DNA from: Aporrectodea caliginosa
Taxonomy: Eukaryota > Annelida > Clitellata > Crassiclitellata > Lumbricidae
Assembly: GCA_020284085.1 (NCBI GenBank)
Contig: JACEVL010006447.1
Span: 200,001 to 264,000 of the forward strand
DNA length: 64,000 nucleotides
Direction: 5' to 3'
Of the stretch, positions 10,712 to 25,059 are shown one piece after another (position 1 is the stretch's first letter; the number at the start of each line of letters is the position of its first letter). The position numbers and the translations under genes were made by a program. Under the pieces are notes generated by a model. The model worked only from the letters and a program-made list of their open reading frames with translations. It did no database searches and was not told the origin of the DNA.

Positions 10712-11801
10712 CCATCATACAGTCGCCCTCGTACACGCGGTCATCCGGTCACGCTCGTTGAACCGTGACTAGTCGCCATAAGCCTCGACGATCAGCCACA
10801 AAAACATCCAAATGTTGTTATAGATTTCGCTATTTCAGATGTTATCAGCGAAATCTCATGCAGACTGGCGTTATCCGGCTCTCACTAAAAGCTCTTCAGC
10901 AGCTGTCGATATAATCGGTTCAGATAGCACATAGAATGAAGAAGTAAAGGAAGGACTGCGTGCCATCACGACGTATCCATGTTTCATTATGTCCCAGAAT
11001 GACAGGCTGTTGCTCAGTATGGTAGTTTGCCAGAACTAAGCTTTGGAAACGATGGAGTCAGTATCGTACTGACAGAAGTTTAACTGTTTTAGATGAAAAC
11101 AAAGACTTTTTCCAATGCCAGACAGTCCAGTATTGGAAGGTGATCGGTTTGATTGGAGAAGAAATTAAATGAATAATTGAATGAAATAAATCATTAGAGG
11201 CTCTAAAAAATCGAAAAGAGTAACAGAGCACCGGTGGCTAACTAATGTGACTTTCTGAGAGAATATTAAAGGTTTCCAATGCAACCCTGATTCACGAGAA
11301 ACACGAAAACACCGGAGTGAGTTTTAGATATAACGCAGGACATTCCAGAATGAACAAAGTCCTCAACTGACCAGTACAAGAAACCTAAAGGGTGTCAGAC
11401 GTGTTAGTTGTTGGACCTAACAATTTTGATTATAGTTCCCACAGAGTGTATGAAGGCTCACTGAGTGAATCCGTCGGTCAACTATATATAAACAAAAGTA
11501 TAGACCTACCGTACACCGAAAATAAATTATGGCCAGAGTTCGTAAATCCGATTATCCGAGTACATCTGTGAAGTAAAAACTGTCTATCAACGCACGAAGC
11601 CATAAAATAAAATTAAATTAAAATGTGATGACGATAATAGACAACGAATTAATAGTAAGAGTTGTGTGAACATTTAAAAGCAACAGGTTCGTACCTTTAG
11701 AACCGATGTCATGAAAGCGAGTCATGAATGAGCGATTGACCTTCCATGCATTGAGTTGGGATATCCAATTATCCATACCGATCTAAAATTAACCTTGACC
11801 C
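10712..11801. other. Nothing recognised
   Basis: No gene, RNA or repeat that I can support. Confidence 0.5.
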
Positions 11802-11855
11802 TCTTCTATCGCATGGTCTAGGACTCTAGGCTACCGTAGACCATGCGATAGAAGA
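11802..11855. other. Perfect 19-bp hairpin, 16-nt loop
   Basis: 11802-11820 (TCTTCTATCGCATGGTCTA) is the exact reverse complement of 11837-11855. The loop is GGACTCTAGGCTACCG. A transcript from either strand would form a stable short hairpin. It could be a small palindromic insertion, a processed-RNA hairpin or a cruciform-prone site. It is shorter than a typical miRNA precursor and no promoter is visible. Confidence 0.8.
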
Positions 11856-13309
<1,454 letters not shown>

Positions 13310-13460
13310 AAATGGACTTTTATATAGCGCTGATTCAATAAGCGCAGAGTTACGTCCAACCTCTATTTGAGAGATGCAGAGTTTCAATCCGCAGCGGGAG
13401 AGAAATTATGCAATGTAATCAAAGCTTATATAGCGCTACTTCCATAACGCTCAGCGTGCA
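13310..13460 (-). mobile_element. Two SINE-tail-like fragments
   Basis: 'TTATATAGCGCTGATTCAAT' at 13320 and 'TTATATAGCGCTACTTCCAT' at 13426 carry the tail start of the local SINE family. The downstream arm is diverged (AAGCGCAGAG and TAACGCTCAGCG), so these are weaker matches than the other copies. Confidence 0.45.
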
Positions 13461-14635
13461 GTAAAATTCTGTAATCAGACTCCAGGCGGTTGACTATCTT
13501 GGGTTTCGGTCGCTGAAAAAGCGGAAAAGTTGCATCACGCAAAGAAAGAGAAAAAGAAGGAAACGTATTAATGGAAAAATAAAATGCCATAAAGCTGTTT
13601 ATCGGTTTCCTGGGAGAATAGTCATTTGTTTAAGAGAAGTGAAAGGACGAAGAGAGACGCTCAAAGGAAGAGAATGAGGTAAGTAATTGACAGTATTTTT
13701 GTTACTATTTCTGTCACACAAACTGCTACATTCACACATTCCACTTCCATTAAAACAACCAATTCCATCTCCAATATACCCTACTGCCACCACCATTAAC
13801 TTACCATAGCCGTACTGGAACCTGTTTAGAAGGATATAAATACAGACTGGAGTTTCACTTGAAGGACGCTCTATGGAAGTTATCTAAGATCCTGAACTCA
13901 ACAGGTTTCAATGCATCCAGAATTCTTTGACTCACGTGGTGATGCGTGCATCTTCTTGTATGAAAAACTTACAATCCTTAAAACGAGCACCATCCTGCAA
14001 CCAATAGTATCTTCTTACATCCCTCCACGCAGTCTGCAATTTTTCATATTTGGATTTTATGGCTGAGCCACGATGCAGCACTGTCCAATAGGTATATATA
14101 TATATGGCCTTCATGCAGTCCATGTTGCTGCCCTTTAGGAACGGAACCCACCAGGCCACCACCAATGTTTCTCCGAACTATTCTCTGACTCCGATACACG
14201 CATCAACACGCACTATTTCAGCGCTCATGAATAGGCCTAACTTAGCCTTCGAGTAGCACTTTACAATAATTATTACTACAATCTCACTAGCGCTTTCTAC
14301 ACCTGGATGACTGATCTTCTCCTGGTTACTGACTGCTAACAGCGCCTCATTCGCATTTTTGTGCACGTTACATAGTTTCCTAATAATGATAGCAATAGTA
14401 TAATCGAACAGCCAGAAGACCTTTTTCATTGGTTAGTCTTACGTGTTTCAGAAACAGATTGTCGATTTTACACGAGGCACCATGATTACAACTTCAGAGG
14501 CAGAAAGGAAAGCGCATCGACAATGTACACATTAGCTCTCTTTCATTGTCTCTGCTTGTTCTGCGGTATACCTTTGCCTCACTGGACTTAAACGAATAGG
14601 TGCCGCTCAAGTAGAGCTCTGCGCCGACTTCATAG
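13461..14635. other. Nothing recognised
   Basis: Short open frames on the minus strand (13599-13796, 13932-14165, 14178-14429) show no domain, and no splice context makes a gene. Confidence 0.5.
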
Positions 14636-14732
14636 TGTCGGCGGCGGCGCGCCGGTCATTTTTGGTCGGCGGCGGCGCGCCGCCGACCCAAAAAAATCGG
14701 CGGCGGCGGCGGCGCGGCGCGGCGTGGTCGGC
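14636..14732. repeat. GC-rich CGG-repeat palindromic patch
   Basis: 'GTCGGCGGCGGCGCGCCG' occurs twice, followed by a CGG run and GCGCGGCGCGGCG. The second copy closes with GCGCGCCGCCGAC, so GTCGGCGGC and GCCGCCGAC arms can pair. It stands out sharply from AT-rich surroundings and is likely to form strong secondary structure or to be poorly assembled. Confidence 0.8.
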
Positions 14733-16414
14733 GCCAATGACGGATCCGAAAGTTTATGAGGGGGTCAAATGGGAGAACGAACTTTTGAAATAGTTAGAAT
14801 TTCTACACTGTAATTCTAGCATTTTAAGCTGTCATCTGAACAAATTGCTTTATTATTTCAGTGCTGATAGGAATCAGCTGTCACTCGTTGTTAGGTTTTA
14901 GTTTGAGTCGTGTTTGAGTTTGACTACAGACAATACTAGCAAACCAGACATTTATTTAAATTAGAATTAGAATAAATATAAAAACTAGAAAACAGGGCCT
15001 ACGTTCAATTTCCAAGAACGCCATTAGCCTTTAGTAAACGAATTGCTGACTATAATAAGACACAATTATTAATAGAATAATCTTCGTTTATTATTTTTAA
15101 CTGACACACCGCAGTATGATTACAATTCATATTATGAACGGATTATCACAAGTTATTAAATAAATCGAATTTAACTGTTTGGCAGCCATGAACGGCGCCC
15201 GTCACGTCCTACTGCTCATTTTACGAAAGCCATATGGCGAATGAAAGGCTGAGTCGACCTTTGTAGGGTAGCCGGAATTGATCCCGCGTCCATGCTGATC
15301 TTCTACTCTTCGTGCCAAAGTGTTACCATTTACCATAAACCCCCCCCTCCACGGCGTGTCACAGGTAAATAATTTTAATTATTTTCAATTTGCTAAAACT
15401 TTAGTCAACGTAACAGGAAAAGTGCATCCTGTACTTATAGATTAAGGAGTCCTGGTGCCATCTGTTTTTATACGGTATCAAAAACTGCTTTTCCGCGAGT
15501 TTGCTTTTAGTAGCTTCAGCCATCGCGATACTATTTATAATTATATCCAATTTAAAGTTATTGTTATTTATTTCAAGAACGTGAATTGATTTTATAAATA
15601 CCAAATAGTCTTTGTTTCATAGCAGTTTAATCCATAGCAGTTTAAAATGCAGATCGCCAATCCGAAAGCCAGTTGTAGGCTACTTAGGTCTTTGCAATTT
15701 TTTTAAATGCATGCCTATCAAAAACACTGTATGACTTGGGTTTAGATGCACTATAAATTTGATGTAATTATATTACACTGTTGAAGCATGAGCTGCATGT
15801 GCTAATTTGATGATGGATATGCTTAAGCCTGCAAGATGATCAGATGGGGTATCATATCAAGGATGACTCATTCACTGTGTATGCGTTTTGTGAATGGATG
15901 ACTCTTGCACTTTGGAACTTTTAGCCTAAATTCTGAGAGAAAGGACACTTTGTTCACACGGAAAATGAGGATCCATTCAGAATTATGCCAATCTTCCGTG
16001 GCATGTCAATGCTACCAGTCTTCCTCTGCGGCCCCTCCCTACTTACATACCTTAAGATAGACAGAACAGCAATACTTGGGGAAGCACATTATTTGGGTTA
16101 AGAAAAGAACTAAACCTCGCCAATGTCAAGCCCGTGGCCCGTTATAGCAGCGCACCATGACGGTCGGGTCTGGTCATGAGGGGCGCCGGCATACAACCAG
16201 GAGGGGTGCGAGGGCGGTTCGCCCCAGGCCTATGACTTAACACTACCGATATTGTATAGATTATAATAAAGTATTCTTTACATGTGCGTGCATTCACTGA
16301 AAGCTGCACTGAGGGGTTAACTTAACCCCACAGGTAATTTCATGGAATTAACTGGAGGGGTTGAAAATGAATTCGGGGGTTTAACACTCCCAACCCCCCG
16401 ACAATTCAATGACC
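14733..16414. other. Nothing recognised
   Basis: Mostly AT-rich. A C-run lies near 15340. No supportable gene. Confidence 0.5.

Positions 16415-16446
<32 letters not shown>
16415..16446. repeat. TA microsatellite
   Basis: Alternating TA run of about 32 bp. Confidence 0.9.
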
Positions 16447-16449
<3 letters not shown>

Positions 16450-16583
16450 CTGTCTTACATATATAATGTAGTATGCATGTAAGACAGAGGACCTTTTCGA
16501 TCTTCTCTCATTCCTATCCGTCTATTCAATCTATCAGTCATTCAATCCAACCAATGGCAAACATCCATCCATTCATCCATCCA

Positions 16584-17325
16584 TAGTTGTAAAAAACGTT
16601 TTTTCATTTTTTATTATTTTCCAAAAAACGTCGTTTTTTTCGTTTTTTATTTTTCGTCTCGTTTTTTTTCCGTTTTTTATTTTTATGTAAAAACTTTATT
16701 TATTTATTTACTGTCTGTTATTATTTGTTTAATTTTATTCTTGTCTGATATCCCTTACGTTGCTCCGTCCGTTCAAGGATTCATCTAATTTACGTAACTG
16801 TTTAGTGTCGTCAGTTGAGAAATAAATAGCACAGAACAGGAAATAAAATTTATAAAAGTTATTTGAATTTCTAAGTTATCCTAAATGCGAAATGTTGTCT
16901 TTGTACACAGTAATCTCCGAGGGACTGATAAACTGACTGATATTACTCCATAATATATTATTACGTTCTTATATAAGTCAAAATTGTAAGTAAAATTTTT
17001 GATTACGTACACTCGATCTGAAAAGATTTCAGTATTTTTAATAACTCAATTTCTTATTAAAGCAAACTTATGAAAAAGAAAATAATTGTTGTAGATTAAT
17101 GTTAGGCCTACTTGTGTACGTTGTTTACTTATAAAGTTATGTTAGTTGCTGATTAAAATTAAATTGTGTAAACAGGGTTTTTAATTTAAAAATGGCAGAA
17201 AAGATGTAACAAAGTCAAATTATTTTCTTTACCGTTTTTTTCTCGTTTTTTTCCGTTTTTTATTAGTTTGAAAAAAACAACGTTTTATTTCGTTTTTATT
17301 TTGCTTTTACCGTTTTTTACAACTA
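16584..17325. mobile_element. hAT-like non-autonomous element inside a CATC repeat
   Basis: The ends are a perfect 15-bp inverted repeat, 'TAGTTGTAAAAAACG' at 16584 and its reverse complement ending at 17325. Flanking octamers are TCCATCCA (16576-16583) and TGCATCCA (17326-17333), 7 of 8 identical. The host is a CATC microsatellite, so part of that match could be the repeat itself. Subterminal regions are rich in CGTTTTTTATTTT blocks; the core is AT-rich with no transposase. TAG termini and octamer flanks resemble the element at 4077-4674, but the end sequences differ. Confidence 0.75.
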
Positions 17326-17333
17326 TGCATCCA

Positions 17334-17679
17334 TCCATCCATCCATCCCACTAAACGATCCATCTATCTATCCATTCACGGAGGACGTTCGGAGCCACAC
17401 TAAGTCGAAAGATGTTATGTAAGGAGAGGACAAATCTTCGGGACATCATCTATTATACATCAGCAATCAAATGTCGAGCAGGCTTTCGCTTTGTACTATC
17501 CTTCCTTCCAGAGTTAAGAGGACTCTTCGCTCGGTAGTGCTGCCTTTGAGCTGCATATTAGAATCTTTTTGATCGTGTAGCTCTCTGTTGCTGGTGCAGG
17601 TCTTCGCATTACAGTATAGCCTATCTGTGTATGCCTTTGGTGCTTCACATTTCTTTTATTCATCACTCGTCGTCGTCAA

Positions 17680-17717
<38 letters not shown>

Positions 17718-18010
17718 CAATTTAAATAATCATCATCGTCTTCATTATTTCCTATTTCTCCTCCTCCTTCTCCTCCTCATTCTCCTACTCCTCCTCCATC
17801 TCATCCTCTTTCTCCTCTTCCTCCTCCTCCTCCTCATCATCATCATCATCATCTTCTTCTTCTTCTTCTACTTCTTCTATCTGTCAGTCTATCTATATCT
17901 TCAACTCTCTGTATTTCCTTTTTTTCTCTTGCTCAGTTTTCTCTTTGTCTTTGCCATTCTGAATATGCTCCTCAACGTCCTTCATGATCCCAGCCCTTCT
18001 ATCTCTGTCT
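17334..18010. repeat. CATC and ATC runs, then pyrimidine-rich tract
   Basis: CATC repeats continue at 17328-17350, ATC repeats at about 17680-17716, CTC/CTT/ATC-rich sequence at about 17750-17890. The pyrimidine bias continues weakly to about 18260 and gives leucine- and serine-rich open frames that I do not call genes. Confidence 0.8.
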
Positions 18011-21000
18011 TTGCTTCCTCCCCTCTTCTGCACCTGTGTTTCACTTTCTAATTTATGCTATTGTCCCTGTTTCTTGTTGCCTTTCTTCCTCTATCCTTAC
18101 TTTCTTTGCTTTTGTCTGACTGTTTTTATGCCGTTGCTTCTTTCCCAGAAACTCTAGTTATCCTTTCTTCTTCGCTCATTTGTAATTGGTTCCGCTTTTG
18201 CATATTTTCCTTCATTTCTTCCTCTCTCTTTCAACTTATGCTTTTCCCTTCCATTGTCTTGATTCTCCTCCATACAGTGGGCTTCAATGATTTCAGGCAC
18301 CTGTTTCTAGTACGGGGTATTTGTCGGATGTTTCTCGATGAATCCGACTTTCTCATGCTAAGCAGTACGTCTTTCAGAATGTTTCTCTGCCCGGTGTGAT
18401 TTGTCGGGAATTGAAATAGCGACGTCACACGCGGTTGTGACTCGTCAGAGGGAAAAAATGACGAAATGAAGCAGAGGATAAGTCGATGCTTTGACGGATC
18501 ACCCAAATATTTGAGGATTAGAGCGACATGCAGCACAAGTTAAATAATTTACCACCTGAGACTCATTGATTGATCGCTGCGACCAACATTAAAAGGCTTC
18601 TCTTAATTCCACGCAGCTTTAGACGATATCCTCCATTATACGGTTGGTCCATTAAGAATATGGCCGCGACGCATACACGGGTCCGTGTATCTCCGAATCT
18701 GGTCGGTCTATTTCACCCCGTACATGTCATGCGTTGCTCTTTTCGAACGGACGTGTAGCTGTGGGGCCTACCGCGTGTGGTTGGGGCGGAACCATTGACG
18801 GACTATTTCCACAAGGACGCAACAATTTGTGGCTCCGTCGTGCGGAGGAAAAGAACTCTGATCGTAAAGATCTGTGGTCTATTAGTAGACACGATTAGAC
18901 GCCGATGGAAGCTGTTGACCGTTCAGCCTCGATGGGCGTGTGCAAAGAACGCTGTTCTCAATTCATCTCGCATGACTTATATATGGCCACTTTGGCGTCG
19001 GTAAAGGTTGGCACCTCGCTGTGACGTATTGCCGCTATGGACAGAAGCCGATGATTGCCACTGTGGAAAGCCTATAGGACTTTCAATACTATAGCCAAGC
19101 GATGGTTTGGTCTCAAATAGCTGTAGCCTAATAATCATAGTCGCATAGCAGTTTCTCTTGCATATTCGAAACTGCAGTTCTGATATCGAATGGATATTTC
19201 AAGTAGGGCCTAGTGGGCCTACGTTTCAGCTGAATTATCTCAGCGTATTATTATATTGATTAGGCCTACAGCATAATTATTTGAGCTCAATCAAAGACCA
19301 ATTAAGGACGTTGTATCATTACAGTCGCGATCCAGTCATTAGTGGCAGATCTTGATGACGACAATGACAATAGTTTGATGGATCATGGCTGAGAAGACAA
19401 ACGATGATGATGATGATAACGTTCTAACAAAGCGTCTGCCTATGCAGTCCTGAACTCACGACCATTCGATCTGAAGATCGTGCTAGTAATCAGCCCCAGT
19501 TGTGTTTTGTTAGCTTGCCACTTGCGCAGCTACTACTACGCTAACAAGTGTTATCCTAAAACTAACAAGAACCTAACAAGTTTTACTCGTGTTATAACGT
19601 GCTAACTGCAATTCGAAGTTAGGCTGCATAAACTGTTCTCATTAGGATGCATTAGCAAATGAGTTCGAATAAGCTTATGTTTTTTTGCATAATTTTTCAC
19701 AAGAAAACCATCGCCAATTCGCGCAAATGTAATCAGCTGTTTGACAATCGGTTAATGTCAGGAGACCATAATATACAAATGCTGAGCAGAAATTTGGTAT
19801 AAAAACGAACATAGTACCAAACAAGAACTGCTAGCAGAAAGTGACAGTAAGTTACATCTGACACCTGTTAAATTAGTCAACTTCAATGCAGTCTAGAATT
19901 CATCTTTGTGCTTCAGAATAGCAAACAGCACTCGAGCCAAACACGAGTCTAATGTTCTTGTTCAGTGAATACGACCGAGACGTCAACAAACCGTTGAGAA
20001 CTAACCGCAAATTATCCTCAATTTGTATCGTTCATTGAACTAAACACTTAATGATTAGCCGCAATACGAATGGAGCAGATCAGTAACCTATATTAAAAGT
20101 AAAGTCTGATCATGAGGGTATTCACATGCACGTCTGGAAAGCAGAAGGAACAGACATCGGTCTAAGTCATTAATTTGCGTGAGCGTTTCTTTGAGGCTGT
20201 TTCTTCCATTGCACAACTGACGTTTGTTGAATTCCATTAGGCTAACTGGTCAGGATCGTCGTTAGTATGGCATCGAGCGGTGCTTAGCGAATTTTAAAGT
20301 CGAGTCTTATAAGTCTGCTCACGTCAAGTCACAACCGCCGAACGAGAAGGTAGCTCTACCCGGTTATTTATCGTAGCTTCAGTCATTCGGAAGTTTCCTC
20401 ACGCAGGGTCACCTACAAGTGGCGCCGCCTATCATCGATACTTCCCAATTTCTGTCCATCAAATCTCGAAGTTACGCTCACTTACGTTGGCCGTGTTTTC
20501 CTGCTTCTTATTCCAAGTTTCACGTAACGCGTATAGAAAAAGCGCAGAAGTCTCTACCAGCGCGAGTCCTTGATGTTCATGGAAAAGAAAGCCAGTATTT
20601 CCCCATTTGCCCACTTGAACCATAATGACCTCATTCGAAGACAAAATTCGAAGAATCATAGTTTATGAAAGAATCAACGTAAAACAATTTTATAGCACAT
20701 TTTCGAGTGTCCTACAACGAAGCGCTCGCTTCCCGACTTCGTGCATTATAGGTGACTGGCATAAGAGGCCTATTACATCATATTATCGCTCAAATCAACC
20801 GACCGGAAACACGTTCTGGCCAATCAGACAAAGACAAGCCAAATCTTTACAACGTCAATCCCATCAAAAATGAACCCGAAATTAGCTGGCTACTTTACGT
20901 CGCCGTTTTATGTTACGCTATTATACAGACAAATAGATAAATACGAGGCTAATAAATGGAAAAAGCTGGAATTCAATACGAGAAAGATCGTGAGAATCGG

Positions 21001-21430
21001 AGTTCGCTTTGACGCCGTCTGTCCCAGACTAACTCCAGACGCCGCTACCATTTTTTCGTCGACCGTCATCTTGTTGGCGTATCGACTTGTGTCACGTGAC
21101 GTCGTTCGGTTGGTCACGAGGTTCATCGATGAGTCGGAGAGTGGCACGTGATAAGGTTTGCGCGGTCCTGAAAACAATAAACAAAGGCCGTTGCTGCCGC
21201 CGTTAGGAACGATTAGGCGAAAATATAGCGCAATTATTATTGGCGAAGCAGTTGGGTAATAAATATATTAGAGATAGCGACGTGGGTGGGCGATTAACTG
21301 GATAGATGGGGTAGGGTTTTTGTGGGAGTTTTTGGGTGACTGTGGACGCGTGGGTAGGTGGAAGTGGAACGGTGAGAATTTATGGAGAAGGGTAGAGTTT
21401 TGGGTTGCAAGGTCTTTAAGGTGGTTGATG
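18011..21430. other. Long anonymous stretch
   Basis: No domain, RNA or mobile element recognised. Several 60-115-codon open frames (for example 18777-19004 +, 20625-20873 +, 20908-21177 -) overlap on both strands and show no known motif. 20250-21180 has a balanced base composition with few simple repeats and would be the place to look for an unrecognised exon or promoter. Confidence 0.4.
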
Positions 21431-21431
21431 T

Positions 21432-21612
21432 GGCACGGTGGCCGACTGGTTAGAGCGGTTGACCTGTAACGCCGAGAGTACGGGTTCGTTTAACTGTGTA
21501 GGGACCGTGAGCAAGTCCTTCGCGCACAATTGCTCTGCAATATAATTGCTTCTGCGCCGCCGAGGAGTGTGCACTTCTGAGCTTGGGACCACCTTAGGAA
21601 GAAGGGCAATAT
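21432..21612 (+). mobile_element. tRNA-derived SINE
   Basis: The head has an A-box-like TGGTTAGAGCGG (21447-21458) and a B-box-like GGTTCGTTTAAC (about 21483-21494, diverged from GGTTCGANTCC), spaced as in tRNA genes. The body GTAGGGACC..GAGCAAGTCCTTC..GCACAATTGCTC matches the minus-strand SINE at 25060-25300 (GTAGGGACCCTGGGCAAGTCCTTC..GCAATTGCTC). The tail beyond about 21570 is different and runs into TTGTATTG and GATT repeats. SINE parts of this kind are transcribed by RNA polymerase III and moved by LINE enzymes. Confidence 0.8.
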
Positions 21613-21663
21613 CAAAGGCAGTTGTATTGTATATTGTATATATTGTATGGTTTTATATGGGTG

Positions 21664-21956
21664 GATTGATTGATTGATTGATTGATGGATGGATGGATGG
21701 ATGGATGGATGGATGATGGATGATTGATGGATGATGGATGGATGGATGGATGGATGGATGGATGGATGGATGGATGGATGGATGGATGGATGGATGGATG
21801 GATGGATGGATGGATGGATGGATGGATGGATGGATGGATGGATGGATGGATGGATGGATGGATGGATGGATGGATGGATGGATGGATGGATGGATGGATG
21901 GATGGATGGATGGATGGATGGATGGATGGATGGATGGATGGATGGATGGATGGATG
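21664..21956. repeat. GATT then long GGAT microsatellite
   Basis: About five GATT units (21664-21685) are followed by a GGAT array to 21956 with only two short interruptions near 21713-21735. Met-Asp-Gly-Trp and His-Pro-Ser-Ile open frames on both strands are translation artefacts of this repeat. Confidence 0.97.
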
Positions 21957-23171
21957 CATCGTGAACTGATCTTCTTGATGTTGACTTGAGATTACGAGTT
22001 GGTTTTAGTACGCTTTAACCCCTTGTGCAATAGACACTGGAGAGGTGCTACAACAGAGAAAGGCCGATGCTTTTAGAACAGAACGGGCAGACAGATGATA
22101 TCTAGCTATGAAACTGAGGGATTTGCACACAGAAAGAGAGACAGAGAGACAGATGGAGAGATAGAGAGAGCGCGAGAGCGAGAGAGTGAGAGCGAGATAG
22201 AGCGATCGAGAGAGACAGAGACAGAGAGACAGAGACAGAGAGATGTATATAAGAATAGAACAACTGTTGTCTCTCGACCCATACTGCAATCATACAAACC
22301 AAATGCATTATAAATGGTAGAGCTTAAGTGCTCAGTGCAATGACGGTTTGATAGCCACGGAAGAACTACCTAATAATATCGTTGTTATCACGATCATTAA
22401 TTACTGTTTCTTATCACAATATTAGTCGTCTAGCTACGATTCCTTCCACTATCGTCAATGTCATATAAACTTAGTACTTTATCATTAAGGTCAGGAGATA
22501 CTGTCATCGTCATTTATGTCGTGGCAACAAATGCCGCCAATTGTCAGAAGCCGCTGATGGATGCTGCCAAGTACCGAAAAAACTATAATGCTATGCAATA
22601 TAAGGCACTGCAGCAGTGTACCAGGAGAAAGTGCCATTAGTTCAGTCTCGCCAACCATCTCCAACAATATCGCTTTGTCCAAAAGGTCAATATCATAATA
22701 TGTGTCCTTCAACAGTATAAGCTTATAAGTTATAACCGTATAACTAAAGGCGGCAACCGAACACATTTCAATGCAGTAACTCCTCAGTTAATCCCTCTTA
22801 CTCATGTACTAATTGCTGCCCTGTGTCTATGATTCAACTATGACATCTGGGAGGTCAATTGTTTTACTACTACCATTCTCTATTTGACCAGATTACGGCT
22901 TTGTTTTTCGCTGCGCCATCAGTGTATCACAGTATCAGACACCGGGGAGATACAAGTTACTAATTACTAATTACAATTACTATGATGTAGCGCCTTTTCA
23001 GCAGAATAGAGATAGAGATGTAAGACTTGGGTGTTGCTTACTGTGGTGCAGATCGACACCGGCTGTAGTCTCGGCCACTGCGTTCTGGACGACTAGGACG
23101 TATCTGCGAAAGCTATGCGGTCGAAGACGATGGAAATAGAGAGACGTCTCCACTACGCCATCCGCTCTCTC
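21957..23171. other. No gene recognised; GA-rich patch
   Basis: 22126-22245 is an AGAG/AGAC-rich imperfect repeat. The rest is unique-looking. A minus-strand F-G-L-Y-D-C at about 22290 superficially resembles an Ig motif but lacks a usable splice acceptor in the right phase. Confidence 0.5.
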
Positions 23172-23445
23172 CTACAGACAGACAGACAGACATACTACAT
23201 ACATACAGACAGACAGACACAAAGACAGACAGAAAGACAGACAGACAGAAAGACAGAAAGACAGACAGACAGAAAGACATACAGACAGACTGACAGACAG
23301 ACATACAGACAGACAGAAAGACATGCAGACAGACAGAAAGACAGAAAGACATGCAGACAGACAGAAAGACAGACAGACATACATACAGACAGACATACAG
23401 ACAGACATACAGAAAGACAGACATACAGACAGACAGACAGACGCA
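23172..23445. repeat. CAGA/TCTG tetranucleotide array
   Basis: An imperfect array of CAGA with CATA and AAGA variants. Confidence 0.95.
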
Positions 23446-24105
23446 CAGTCGGATGATTAGTTCAGCTGTAAGTAGTATAATTATTCTTATCGATGCCCGT
23501 TCCTGCTCAGTGGAGCACGTCGGATGATCAGACGAAATGGCTTGATCTAGTTCGGCGTTCGACTGTTCTGTTTATCATCGAAAGGAAGAGAGAACTGTTG
23601 AGTTAGTGTTTCATGAGATATTATGTCAAATTTGACCTGGATGATGAAATTTTGATGCTGGCTAACATAGCATGGTGGCTAGCAGACGATGATGGCTAAC
23701 AGACCACGATGGCTAGCAGACGATGACCATAAAGGCAAGCGTATAGACAATGTGAATTTTTTGACAAAAGAAGCTGATTTTTCCATGTGATGATTGGATG
23801 AGAATATTTCTGGACAAAGCGACAGATGATAACAACGACGCAGATAACAATCATGATTAGTGGGAAAACTAAAAGAGATGATTTATCATCAATTGCATTA
23901 AAGCAAATGAAGCCATTGACAAAAATTATGCACACGAACGTTGTGCTCAAATGATGATGATTATTATTCTTATTATTAGAGTAGCGGCGATAATGATGAG
24001 TTGATGACAATGATGACATGAAGTCGCAATTTTTTAAGATGCTGCTGATGATGATGTTGCTATTGATGAAGATGACGACGAGGATGCCGATAATGACGGT
24101 TGTTG
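23446..24105. other. Nothing recognised
   Basis: 'GATGGCTA' recurs three times around 23670-23720; GAT-rich sequence increases after 23930. No gene. Confidence 0.5.
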
Positions 24106-24120
24106 CTGTTATTGTTGTTG

Positions 24121-24257
<137 letters not shown>

Positions 24258-25059
24258 AGTAATGCTGAGCGCTATGATCATGCAACTGTCAATATAGTGT
24301 TACCGATGACAGTGATGATGCCAATCGATTTGTACCCCCCCCCCCATTTGAGATGCCTTGGGAGAGAAGGAGGAGGGATTCGCCTGCCACTAAGACTCAT
24401 TTCACCCTATAGACCCTCAGCCGTGCCATAGCCAGAGAAATATACGCAGCGATCAAGAACCGCCGTCGCTTATAAATCAGAGCTATTCGTTCCAGAATCC
24501 AAACTGCTGGTCCATCTGCCGTGATCCATTCGATTAAAGCATTACGAAGCAATTGCACTGACCCCCTCCCCCACTCTTCCCTATCCCATCCTCACTTTCT
24601 CATAGACGGGGTGGAAATCTTGTCTCGGAAACTCAGTTGCTGCTGCATGCGTCTGCGATGAGTGCCTAGGCAGCTGTCCGTAATTGCATTGGGTGCTGAA
24701 ATGCCATCCGGGCATTGGTCACACCAATGAGATGTTTCTATCGCGACCATTCGAAGCTGGTCAGTTGGAAGGAGATGGTCAGTTGGAGGACGGATGAAGT
24801 ATATCCGTCAATGATGATCTCCGTCCAATCCAATACGCTTCAGTGTTCAGCCAAATGCTGAAGAACTCTTTTTATGGACGTGGGCGATATTAAACGCAAC
24901 CCTTTTGCACTCGATAACTCAGCGGCTCTAGATATTTTGAATAATCGGACGTTTGTTTAATTTCTATATTTGATCTTCATTTACTTAACTGTTTGCCTAT
25001 CCTTCCCCCAGGGCATAAAGAGGAAATGATGTGGACCTGGATACAGCGATTTTGACAAC
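24258..25059. other. Nothing recognised
   Basis: A C-run lies at about 24335-24345 and related 'GGTCAGTTGGA' phrases occur near 24757 and 24776. No gene. Confidence 0.5.

Noticed and set aside
14340..14420. Minus-strand L-Y-Y-C, resembling the Ig F-strand motif
   Set aside because: No D-x-A/G before it, a stop closely follows and no splice sites flank it.
21724..21989. Open frames of Met-Asp-Gly-Trp and His-Pro-Ser-Ile repeats
   Set aside because: Translation of the GGAT microsatellite in all frames; no coding evidence.
22240..22310. Minus-strand N-A-F-G-L-Y-D-C-S as the missing end of Ig domain 3
   Set aside because: No pyrimidine-rich acceptor in the required phase 1 precedes it, and the frame runs straight into a GA-rich repeat.
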